Position numbers and translations under genes: made by a program. Shown here in pieces: positions 9,601 through 17,105 of a stretch of 64,000 nucleotides of DNA. Every line of letters begins with the position of its first letter. Position 1 is the stretch's first letter. The notes under the pieces were generated by a model. It was not told the origin of the DNA, did not search any database, and was given only the letters and a program-made list of their open reading frames with translations. Location: NCBI GenBank assembly GCA_030536575.1, contig JAUNPS010000008.1, forward strand, positions 1 to 64,000, written 5' to 3'. The stretch is from Eubacteriales bacterium (GTDB taxonomy: Bacteria > Bacillota > Clostridia > Lachnospirales > Lachnospiraceae).

Positions 9601-10421
9601 GGCACAGTTCTCTGGAAACAGGAATCCAGCGAATAGGTATGGTTGTATACCACATCCATGATCACTCCGATTCCCGCCCGGTGAAACGCCAGAACCATTT
9701 CCTTAAATTCCCGGATCCGCACCCGGCCGTCATGGGCGTCCGTAGCATAACTGCCTTCCGGCACATTGTAATTCACCGGGTCATATCCCCAGTTAAACTG
9801 CTCCTTCGAAGGGTTCGCCTCATCCACGGAGCCAAAATCAAAACAGGGAAGCAGGTGCACATGGGTAATCCCCAGCTCCTTTAAATAAGCCAGACAGGTC
9901 GGCTTTTCCCCCTTCCCGTCCAGCGTGGAATCCTCCACCGTAAACGCCTTATATTTCCCCCGATACGCCTCCGGAATCCCGGAATGTGCATCCGAAGAAA
10001 AATCCTTGATATGCAGTTCATAGATCACCGGGAGAACCGCCGCGTCATAGGCAAACGCGTCTTCCTGCCATCCGTCCGGGTCCGTTTCCCGCAGATCCAC
10101 CGCCATGCTCCTCTGCCCGTTTACGCCGCAGGCCTTCGAATAGACGTCCTGCGTCTCGCGGATTTCACCTTTTTCCTGAATCGTGTACGTATAGTAGACA
10201 TTTTTTAGTCGTGTCGCGACTATTCCGGTCCAAACCCCTGATTCCCCTTTTTCCATCGGAATCTGCCCGAACCGGTCTTCCGCCTCCGCGTCGCCGCTTT
10301 GGTAAAGATTCACCCATACGTTTTCTGCCATAGGCGCCCATACCCTGAACGCAGTTTGTTCCGCATCCAGGGTATAGCCCAAATCTTTTCCGTCATAAAT
10401 CACAAAGTTGTCAATTTTCAT
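6510..10421 (-). CDS. Pullulanase (GH13) fused to amylo-alpha-1,6-glucosidase / debranching enzyme
   Basis: A 1303-residue, probably cytoplasmic two-enzyme protein without a signal peptide. Residues 1-110 form a CBM48-like module. Residues about 125-635 are a type I pullulanase: FNWGYDP (about 209-215), DVVYNH (256-261), DGFRFD with the nucleophile Asp (about 326), MYGEPW with the acid Glu (about 357) and SAHDNW (about 447-451). From about 640 a bacterial glycogen-debranching N domain begins (FLLTNGLGGY). It is followed by an (alpha/alpha)6 GDE C domain with FFCDWGRDT near 922 and a late AYHQGTVW motif. Both halves attack alpha-1,6 branches. The ATG at 10421 follows malG by two bases. The last 30 or so residues lie beyond the domain and overlap malQ. 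Confidence 0.92.
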   Translation of the reverse strand: MKIDNFVIYDGKDLGYTLDAEQTAFRVWAPMAENVWVNLYQSGDAEAEDRFGQIPMEKGESGVWTGIVATRLKNVYYTYTIQEKGEIRETQDVYSKACGVNGQRSMAVDLRETDPDGWQEDAFAYDAAVLPVIYELHIKDFSSDAHSGIPEAYRGKYKAFTVEDSTLDGKGEKPTCLAYLKELGITHVHLLPCFDFGSVDEANPSKEQFNWGYDPVNYNVPEGSYATDAHDGRVRIREFKEMVLAFHRAGIGVIMDVVYNHTYSLDSCFQRTVPDYYYRQYADGTYSNGSICGNDTASEREMFRRYMIDSVCYWAREYHIDGFRFDLMGLHDVQTMNAIRRSLNELPNGKNILMYGEPWAGTDTAMAEDAVPALKKNVELLDEGIAIFNDDTRDAIKGSVMEAKEAGFVNGVKGLEENIASAVLAWCDGKGGYHPKNPGQTISYVSAHDNWTLWDKLQYTLKEKPDFAAKDAQVLQANKFAAGIVLTCLGTVFFQAGEEAGRTKLGNGNSYNAPASLNALDWERMYQFEELIAYYKGMLTLRRQFSGYWSRDSKVTEKIRFYQTEPGCVAFSMDAWKTSDRWKRLWVVYSARDQACTVTLPKAERMLLADGKCALPKPKRLDAEEAVTVEPQGVTVFGEPWEHSFLLTNGLGGYCSMDLDGANTRNDHALLMGSEKAPNCRYHYLTNVQELLETGTGMYDFASQFYLDKEKDQSNAPYLRRFSYDDLPEWVFEAEGITVRKQIVMVHEENTVGIRYRIHAPEKASAVLRVCPLLKFARKDQHPGEAQKFFADESTIRSDGKCLYYRTNGTFRRMPEQRITDLYFPYDARDGRDAVGTVVKNHEIRFEIRGGDLECELVYSDRPGRTGVLKLICEEKKRLKELDAAADFRSPAARRLARSADQFLVKRDSTGGDSIMAGYPFFCDWGRDTMIAVFGCAIAAGQPGRAKSVLETFARYCRKGLMPNLFPEGETEPLYNTVDASLWFIEAVYEYWKYTGDLPFVRDMLPVMEDIVRWYRKGTDFHIFMDADGLISAGKGLEQVTWMDVRYEDILPTPRHGKPVEVNALWYNALRILEEFLGDAGAEYGALAEKVKKSFLDKFWMEDKGYFKDVLSVEMSQAGAETQLRCNQVWALSLPFVMPKKRQALRALEVLEKELYTPYGMRTLSPGDAQFRSVCCGPQKERDLAYHQGTVWVFPLGAYLRAALRWMEPEKSLAFVKEKLRRFEESLWEGCVGQAAEIYDGAWPEESRGCYAQAWSVGEMLRVYRELERREQVDEYRESERDSASDQQFAVKVRDWVFFEECV

Positions 10422-10423
10422 GT

Positions 10424-11284
10424 TTAACCTTTCACCGCGCCGCCGGATACGCCTTCCACGTAATACTTCTGAAGACTGATGAACAATGCCGCGATCGGAA
10501 TGGAAATCAGCACGCAGCCAGCCGCAAACTGTGTATAGTAGTCATTGATGAATTCTCTTTCCAGCATCTTGAACAATCCAAGAGCAACCGTATAGTTATT
10601 GTAATTATCACCCATGATAACGCTTGCGAAAATGAAGTCCATCCACGGACTCAGGAACGCGGTCAGCACCGTATAAACCACGATCGGCTTCGACAGCGGC
10701 AACGTAATATTCCAGAAAATATACGCCCTTGACGCGCCGTCCAGATAAGCCGCCTCATCCAGCGCCTTCGGGATCGTATCGAAGAAGCCCTTCGCAATGA
10801 AGAAGCCTGTCCCCGCGCCTCCGGAGTACACCATGATCAACGCGATCAGCGACTGGGTAATGCCAAGTCCCTTTAAAATGTAATACACCGCGATCATGGA
10901 CATGAATCCGGGGAACATTCCCAGAATCATGGAAATATTCATCAACGGCTTTCTCATCTTAAAACGCATCCTGGACATTACATAGGACACCGACAATACG
11001 AAAAAGGTCGAAATGAGACAGCTAAACACCGCTACAAACAGGGTATTCCCAAACCATTTCAGGAAATAGAACTGTGAGTTGTCCGTCAGGAGCTTCACAT
11101 AATTGTTCAGCGTCAGCCCCTTGGGGAAAAAGTACGACGTATAGGAGCCGGACTCCTCCCGGAAGGAGGTCATGACCACCCAGAAAATCGGGATCAGCCA
11201 GATAATGGACAGGATAATCAGCGTAATGTAGGATGCAATGTCCCGTATTTTGTTGTTTCTTGACATGGAACTTGTTTTTTTCAT
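10424..11284 (-). CDS. malG: Maltodextrin ABC transporter permease MalG
   Basis: A 286-residue integral membrane permease of the carbohydrate uptake 1 family with about six membrane helices. The ABC-interaction EAA loop reads EAAYLDGASRAYIFWNITLPLSKP-like, near residue 185. Its start overlaps the malF stop by one base (TAATG), with AGGAGG about ten bases upstream inside malF. It pairs with MalF to form the translocation pore. No ATPase is encoded in this operon, so a shared MsmK-type ATPase elsewhere in the genome is likely. Confidence 0.93.
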   Translation of the reverse strand: MKKTSSMSRNNKIRDIASYITLIILSIIWLIPIFWVVMTSFREESGSYTSYFFPKGLTLNNYVKLLTDNSQFYFLKWFGNTLFVAVFSCLISTFFVLSVSYVMSRMRFKMRKPLMNISMILGMFPGFMSMIAVYYILKGLGITQSLIALIMVYSGGAGTGFFIAKGFFDTIPKALDEAAYLDGASRAYIFWNITLPLSKPIVVYTVLTAFLSPWMDFIFASVIMGDNYNNYTVALGLFKMLEREFINDYYTQFAAGCVLISIPIAALFISLQKYYVEGVSGGAVKG

Positions 11285-12648
11285 TACTGGAACGCCTCCT
11301 CATTGTTGTATGCCGATGTTCTCCGGTAAGTCAGAAGGGAAACCACCGCCGAGATCACGAATACAATGATACCGATCGCGGATGCGTAGCAGTAATCCTT
11401 ACTCGACACCGTCAGTTTATAAAGCCAGGTAACCAGAAGGTCGGTCTTTCCTGCCTGATAGTAATCCAGAGTGCTGGGGCCGCCGCCGGATAACAGGTAG
11501 ATAACATTAAAGTTGTTGATATTTCCAATAAACTGCGTGATCAGATACGGCGTTGTCACGAACAGGACATACGGCATCGTAATCTTCCGGAACATTACCC
11601 GCGCATTTGCGCCGTCCACACGCGCCGCCTCATACAGGTCGGCCGGAATGTTCAGCAGAATACCGGAGGTAATCAGCATGGTATACGGAATACCGATCCA
11701 GAGGTTTACCACGATGATCGTAACCCTGGCCATCGTCGCATTAGTCAGGAACGGAATGCTTTCCGTGATGAGTCCCATGTTCTTTAACAGGACATTGATC
11801 GCGCCGTCCGGCTGCAGCATCGTCTTCATAACCAGAAGGGATACGAAAGACGGGATCGCGATGGAAAGCACGAAAATTGTCCGCCACAGGCCCTTGAATT
11901 TCACGCTCTTCCGGTTGATCAGCAGCGCCAGCAGGATTCCGCCGATATAGTTCAGCGCGGTCGCGAAAATTGCCCAGATGATCGTCCAGCCAAGTACCGG
12001 CCAGAACGTCTTGGAGATCGTGCTCCCGGAAGCCAGGATCGTTCGGAAATTGTCCAGGCCAATCCAGGTAAACAGGTTTCCTGGCGGCTGATGCGCATTG
12101 TCATAATTCGTAAAGGCTACCAGGATCATGTAGACCAGCGGCAGCACCGTAAAGGCCAGTACCCCGACAATCGGAAGCGCCAGCAGCGTGCGGTTAAATT
12201 TCGCGTCAAAATAGGTATGCACATCGTCCCGGAACTTCGGAATCGGTTTGCCCTTTTCTTCCATTTCCTGAAGTTCCAGCGCCGATTTCAGATTTCCTCT
12301 CCAAACCAGCACAAAGAACACGGTCAAAAATAATGCAAGCACGCCGTACAGGAGCAGGAGCATGGAATTGTCGCCCTGCTGCAGTACATCGATGCCAAGC
12401 TCTTCATCAAAAACCCAACCCTGGGTTTTGGTTCCCAGGGTCAGCATGTTTTTCAGAGCAGAGACTCCATACTCTACCATATAGAAGAGAAAGGCAGCCT
12501 CAGCCAGAAGGAAGAGCAGTCCTTTGACAATCTGTTTTCTTTTCAGGTTTGCAAGGCCCATGACGATCAGCGAGAGTTTCGCCCAGAGATCGCCGTTTTT
12601 GACCACTTCCACTGTCGCAAACCGGAATGTTTTCTTCTTTTTGTTCAT
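11284..12648 (-). CDS. malF: Maltodextrin ABC transporter permease MalF
   Basis: A 454-residue permease subunit. An N-terminal segment of roughly 170 residues with two or three extra membrane helices precedes the usual six-helix permease core, as in many Clostridial MalF proteins. The EAA loop near the C-terminus reads EAARVDGANARVMFRKITMP. The ATG at 12648 is preferred over one seven codons upstream because GGGAGAAG lies just before it. It follows malE by 27 bases and overlaps malG by one base, so it belongs to the same transcript. Confidence 0.93.
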   Translation of the reverse strand: MNKKKKTFRFATVEVVKNGDLWAKLSLIVMGLANLKRKQIVKGLLFLLAEAAFLFYMVEYGVSALKNMLTLGTKTQGWVFDEELGIDVLQQGDNSMLLLLYGVLALFLTVFFVLVWRGNLKSALELQEMEEKGKPIPKFRDDVHTYFDAKFNRTLLALPIVGVLAFTVLPLVYMILVAFTNYDNAHQPPGNLFTWIGLDNFRTILASGSTISKTFWPVLGWTIIWAIFATALNYIGGILLALLINRKSVKFKGLWRTIFVLSIAIPSFVSLLVMKTMLQPDGAINVLLKNMGLITESIPFLTNATMARVTIIVVNLWIGIPYTMLITSGILLNIPADLYEAARVDGANARVMFRKITMPYVLFVTTPYLITQFIGNINNFNVIYLLSGGGPSTLDYYQAGKTDLLVTWLYKLTVSSKDYCYASAIGIIVFVISAVVSLLTYRRTSAYNNEEAFQ

Positions 12649-12675
12649 CGCACTTCTCCCTGCATCCAAATGAAA

Positions 12676-13908
12676 TTATTCGCCGAGTTTGGAAAGGATT
12701 CCCTGAACCATGGTGTCCAGTTTTTCCTGCATATTGTCCTTCGTCACTGCTTTTGCAATGCAGTCCTGTCCAAAGGCTTCCATCGGGCTCCAGAAGTTCG
12801 CAATCTGCGGGATGGAGGGCTGTACCGTAGAGGTCTTTACCTGCTCGGAAAGCACCGCAACGGCCGGGCTGGTGGAGAGGAGTTCCGTATCATTTACCAG
12901 ATTTAAGTTTGTCGGGGAAGAATTACGCACTTCAAAACGGGTTTTCTGGCATTCTTCGCTGCTTAAATATTCCGCGAACAGCATGGATTCCAGCGGGTAC
13001 TGGGTCTGTGCATTGACGCCGTATAAGTTAAAGTTTACAATGGTGCTGGGAGAAATTTCGGTTCCGTCTTCCAAGGTAATGGTCGGTACGGTCGCTACGC
13101 CGAAATTCTCGCCTAAGTATTCTTCGATGGCTGCCGCGTTCCAGGTTCCGGTCAGGGTCGCGCCCAGGGTGCCGTCCTTGAAGGCTGCCAGGAGCAGGGC
13201 ATCATCGTGATTCTTTACCTTCGCATTCGTTGCAAGGTCTAACAGGTAATCGCCGACCAACACGCCCATTTCATTGTTAAAATCGCACTGGGTCGGGTCA
13301 GCGCCGTCCTCGCCGAACAGGGTGCAGCCCGCGCCGAAGAAGAAGGAAGAAATGTACCAGCCGTTATCCAGATCCATGGAGAAATTCGCTACGCCGGAAT
13401 CCAGCTCTTTTTCCAGCATGGTATTCAGATTCTTCACTTCGTCTTCCGTGTACATGCTCGTGTCGTAGTACATGAAGAAGGAATTGGAGGTATTCGGATA
13501 CCCGTACATTTCCCCGTCGATGGTGGCTGCGTCCACCGCATTTTCCAGGTTATTTGCAATGATTTCGTCTTTGTTTTTCGTAATCCGGTACAGAACGCCT
13601 GCGGACTGCAGTTCTGCAAGCTGGTCAGAAGCGAATTCGAATACATCCGCTGCAACGGACGGGTCTTTTAACACCTCCGTCTTCGCATCCGCCGCGCTGA
13701 CAACCGCCGTCTCAATCGTCCATCCGGCTGCTTCCGGATACGCCTCTTTAAAACTCTCGATCATGCCCTGCAGCATTTCCTGGTCTTCCTGGGAACCCCA
13801 AACCTTGATCTTCGCATCTGAGGCATATTCCGCCGCCGAAACATTCATCGCCATGACAGAGGCCGTCATCGCTGCCGCCATTAAAACTGATACCGCTTTC
13901 TTTTTCAT
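12676..13908 (-). CDS. malE: Maltodextrin-binding protein MalE-like, non-lipidated signal peptide
   Basis: Extracellular solute-binding protein family 1, 410 residues, the ligand receptor for MalFG. The signal peptide runs over about 25 residues and ends in NVSA-AE, a signal peptidase I type site. There is no lipobox cysteine, although binding proteins of monoderm bacteria are usually lipoproteins. The ATG at 13908 has AAAGGGG upstream; an in-frame extension to 13995 would cover the promoter and is rejected. Substrate is inferred from the adjacent pullulanase and MalQ. It is the first structural gene after the regulatory cassette and has its own promoter. Confidence 0.9.
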   Translation of the reverse strand: MKKKAVSVLMAAAMTASVMAMNVSAAEYASDAKIKVWGSQEDQEMLQGMIESFKEAYPEAAGWTIETAVVSAADAKTEVLKDPSVAADVFEFASDQLAELQSAGVLYRITKNKDEIIANNLENAVDAATIDGEMYGYPNTSNSFFMYYDTSMYTEDEVKNLNTMLEKELDSGVANFSMDLDNGWYISSFFFGAGCTLFGEDGADPTQCDFNNEMGVLVGDYLLDLATNAKVKNHDDALLLAAFKDGTLGATLTGTWNAAAIEEYLGENFGVATVPTITLEDGTEISPSTIVNFNLYGVNAQTQYPLESMLFAEYLSSEECQKTRFEVRNSSPTNLNLVNDTELLSTSPAVAVLSEQVKTSTVQPSIPQIANFWSPMEAFGQDCIAKAVTKDNMQEKLDTMVQGILSKLGE

Positions 13909-13988
13909 AATATGATACCCCTTTCTTCCATCTTTCGGATGGCTGTTCGTTTTGTTGTGGCTATCATAGCATGAAAAATTTTTGGCCA

Positions 13989-14017
13989 TATACAAATTAA
14001 TAAACCTGTTCTGTCAA
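13989..14017 (-). promoter_or_regulatory. Probable promoter of malEFG-pullulanase-malQ
   Basis: On the minus strand a perfect TTGACA (14017-14012) and TGTATA (13994-13989) are 17 bases apart, in the 135-base gap between the lipoprotein gene and malE. This lets the transport and enzyme genes be transcribed independently of the regulator genes. No obvious dyad operator is visible in the gap. Confidence 0.65.
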
Positions 14018-14043
14018 TTTTTGTACTTTTCGTATCGGATTTT

Positions 14044-15318
14044 TTATTTTTTCATCCGGATTTCTTCGTTGCGGGCGTCCAGAAGCTCTAAAAATCCGTC
14101 GATTTCCAGCGTCCCGTCCAGGAGTTTCGGCAGATAGCCGGTAAAGAACTCATTTTGGATTTCCTGTTCCCATTTCATCTGGTAATTCGGCATGATATTT
14201 TCCGGCTCCCTCACCGCTTCGATGTAGGAGTCTTCCAGCCGATTGCCGATCGGTTCCGCCAGGGCCGCCTCCCTGCTCTCCTGCTCCGATTGAATGCGGT
14301 AGGCCAGGGCTTCCACCGCACCTTCGGTAATTTCCTCATCATATCCGGCCGTCACCGCCCAGGCGGTCATCCGTGACGAGTTCATCAGCAGATTGCCCGG
14401 AAATGGCTCGAAAACCAGTTTCTCCCGCATCGCGCTGCTGATACCCGAAAACATCCAGTAGCCATTTGCAAAAATAGCGGCTTCCCCGTTCAGGAAACGG
14501 CTGCTTGCCTGCTCGTATTCCAAATCTACCGCATCTTCGAAGGTATATTGATACAATTTTTGAAAAATTTCCAGCAGTTCCCGCATACTATCGTTCTGAA
14601 AGGTTTCGGGAAATTCTTCGCCCAGAAACGCCTTCCCCTCTTCCGTCCGGTAAATATAGGCCGTCGAAATCAGCATCGGCACCCAGTAAGAACCGGAGCC
14701 GTGAAGCGCCAGCGGCGTAATCCCCGCATCTTTCAGCATTTCCAGACATACAAAAAATTCGTCCCAGGTCTGCGGAATCCCCTCATACCCCGCCTCCTCC
14801 AGAAGGTCAGTATTATACAGAAGGCCCGCATAGCTCCAGACGCTGCTTCCCAGCGGGGACAGATAGATGCTCCCGTCCTCTTCCGTGCTGTCCGCCAAAA
14901 TGTCCGGATTCATGGCGTCCATCCAGAAATCCGATTTTTCCATATAGGGCCGTAAGTCCACCAGCCGGTCATTTTCCACCAGCAGTTCATAGAAATCATT
15001 GTCAAAACCCGCATCCGTGATAATGGCCGGCATCTCATCCAGCACATTCCACTGTTTTAATTTATTCCGGTATCCGGCCGCATTTTCCGTCAGCCACTCC
15101 ACGTCAAGCTGATACGTCCCTTTATATTCCGCATTAAAATTCTCCGCAAAGTCCTGATTTTCCGCAACATTCGTCGTCGGCTCCACCCGGAACGTAACCG
15201 GAATCCGGATTTCCTCCACTTCCTGCTGCGTCAATACCTCCGCTTCTTCTGTCCCGCATCCGGACAGGAAAACCGGACACAGCAGGGCGATGCCTGCCTG
15301 CTTTAACCACTTTCTCAT
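14044..15318 (-). CDS. Lipoprotein extracellular solute-binding protein, probable sensor partner
   Basis: A 424-residue family 1 sugar-binding protein. The signal peptide ends in the lipobox LSGC (Cys at about residue 22), so it should be membrane-tethered. The ATG at 15318 has GGAGG upstream and overlaps the kinase stop as ATGA. It is translationally coupled to a kinase and regulator rather than to permeases, and a separate MalE is encoded downstream. I infer that it presents sugar to the kinase, but it could also be a second transport receptor. Similarity to MalE is at fold and family level only. Confidence 0.85.
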   Translation of the reverse strand: MRKWLKQAGIALLCPVFLSGCGTEEAEVLTQQEVEEIRIPVTFRVEPTTNVAENQDFAENFNAEYKGTYQLDVEWLTENAAGYRNKLKQWNVLDEMPAIITDAGFDNDFYELLVENDRLVDLRPYMEKSDFWMDAMNPDILADSTEEDGSIYLSPLGSSVWSYAGLLYNTDLLEEAGYEGIPQTWDEFFVCLEMLKDAGITPLALHGSGSYWVPMLISTAYIYRTEEGKAFLGEEFPETFQNDSMRELLEIFQKLYQYTFEDAVDLEYEQASSRFLNGEAAIFANGYWMFSGISSAMREKLVFEPFPGNLLMNSSRMTAWAVTAGYDEEITEGAVEALAYRIQSEQESREAALAEPIGNRLEDSYIEAVREPENIMPNYQMKWEQEIQNEFFTGYLPKLLDGTLEIDGFLELLDARNEEIRMKK

Positions 15319-17105
15319 GCCTTTTCCTCCCGTCCGCTTTGAATGCGGTCTTCCGCGATTTTGATGACGCATTCCGTCCCGGATTCTTTTCGCACGTAGT
15401 AAAAACGGGTGCCGTCACCGTAGCGCATCCGCAGGCGCTTCACCACATTGCAGACGCCAAAACCGCCCTGCCGTTTCTGGATTGCCCCGTCGATTTCTTC
15501 CATAGAAATGTGTTCCAGGCAGTTCAGCTTTTCCAGCGCTTCCTCGCTGATCGGCTCTCCATTATTCTCTACGGAAAAACACAGGCAGCCCTCTTCCCGA
15601 AAAGCCCGGATACGGATACGCCCGCCTTCAAAAATATCCTGAAATCCATACTTGATACAGTTTTCCGCAAGGGGCTGCAGGATCATTTTCATCACAGGCC
15701 AGTCTTCAATGGCCTCCTCTTTTTCAATCTCATAGGTAAACAGCTCCGCATTTCGGATTTTCTGGATTTCCAGATAGGAGCTGACGTGTTCCAGTTCTTT
15801 TTTTACCTCAATCTCCTCTTTTCCATTGCTCAGGTTAATCCGCAGGAAACGGGAAAGAGACTGGATCATCCGCATAATCGTTTCTTCTTTCTGGATGCGG
15901 GCCAGCATATAAATCGTATCCAGCGTATTATACAGGAAATGCGGGCGGATCTGGTACATCAGCGAGTGGATTTCGCTTTCGCGCAGTTCCCGCTCTTTCT
16001 TCTTTACGTCCTCCATCAGGTCTTTAACCTCGTCCACCATGTTGTTATAGGCAAGGCCGATGTTGTCCAGCTCGGTGTTCGTGTCCAGATGAATCCGGTA
16101 ATCCAGGCGGCTTTCATCGAAGCTTCCCATCGTATCGCTGATATACTTAATGGGCCGGGTAAACCGCCGCGCGAAAATCACCACCCCCGCCACCGCAAGG
16201 CTGTACGTCACCAAAAAAATCGAAGCCAGCACAAACTGAATCTTCCAGACCACCTCATTCGCCACCTCTTTCGGCGCATAGGTAATAATCGTAAATCCGG
16301 TATTCTCGTCATAGCGGCTGCTTAAAATCCCCTGATCCAGGCTTTTTTGCTTCTCGCCCTCTGCAAGGATTTCGTTCCAGAGAATATTCCGCGCGGATTC
16401 CTCATCCGGATCCCAGGCCTTCCCGTCCGGAAGCCGCCCGAAGCAGACCTCCTGGTTTCGGTCCAAGATGAAATAGACCAGACGGTCGTTTTCGATGCTC
16501 TCCCGCACCCCGTCCAGCAGGCTGTCGTTCAGTTTCAGGATCAGAATGCCCGGTTCATGCACCGAATTCATTTCGTGGATGTAGCGTACCGCGAAAAAGC
16601 TCATTTCATTGGTTCCGAATATCACGTCTCTTGTCCAGAGAATTTTCGTGCGGGAGTATTCCTGCCCCAGGCTTTTGTACAGGACGCTCTTTGGGAACGT
16701 GTCCATATCCAGAGAAACGTTCCGCTGGGAATACAGGTTTCCTTTATTATCGATCACCAGATAATAATCCAGAAAGCTTTTGCTGTAAAAGGCCAGTCCT
16801 CTCTTCATCATTTCCAGGTCGGAGGCGGTAAAGGTCTGATTCGTCAGGCTTTTCTGCACGTAGTCATTCAGAATGTAGTCTGCGGTCAGGGAATCCACAC
16901 TTTCTTCGATTTTTTCAAAAGCCGTCACCATTTTTTCATTCAGGTATGCATATTGTTCGGATAACGATTCGTAGGTGTTCGTCTTTACCACCTGATTAAT
17001 TCCCAGATACGTGACCAGGAACAAAATACTGAGCAGCAATGTAATAAACAAAATAATTTTCCGCTGAATGCCATAAAAAATTTTCCGGTGCTTCCGTTTC
17101 TTCAT
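15315..17105 (-). CDS. Sensor histidine kinase, YesM/LytS type
   Basis: A 596-residue membrane kinase. Helix 1 is at about 16-36, followed by a roughly 250-residue extracytoplasmic Cache-like domain, helix 2 at about 289-312 and a HAMP region to about 365. The His_kinase domain carries the phospho-acceptor in YQIRPHFLYNTL (His about 389), and a HATPase domain with NCIKYGF follows. Start and stop both overlap neighbours by four bases (ATGA), giving a tight regulator-kinase-lipoprotein cassette. It probably senses maltodextrin, alone or through the downstream binding protein. Confidence 0.93.
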   Translation of the reverse strand: MKKRKHRKIFYGIQRKIILFITLLLSILFLVTYLGINQVVKTNTYESLSEQYAYLNEKMVTAFEKIEESVDSLTADYILNDYVQKSLTNQTFTASDLEMMKRGLAFYSKSFLDYYLVIDNKGNLYSQRNVSLDMDTFPKSVLYKSLGQEYSRTKILWTRDVIFGTNEMSFFAVRYIHEMNSVHEPGILILKLNDSLLDGVRESIENDRLVYFILDRNQEVCFGRLPDGKAWDPDEESARNILWNEILAEGEKQKSLDQGILSSRYDENTGFTIITYAPKEVANEVVWKIQFVLASIFLVTYSLAVAGVVIFARRFTRPIKYISDTMGSFDESRLDYRIHLDTNTELDNIGLAYNNMVDEVKDLMEDVKKKERELRESEIHSLMYQIRPHFLYNTLDTIYMLARIQKEETIMRMIQSLSRFLRINLSNGKEEIEVKKELEHVSSYLEIQKIRNAELFTYEIEKEEAIEDWPVMKMILQPLAENCIKYGFQDIFEGGRIRIRAFREEGCLCFSVENNGEPISEEALEKLNCLEHISMEEIDGAIQKRQGGFGVCNVVKRLRMRYGDGTRFYYVRKESGTECVIKIAEDRIQSGREEKA

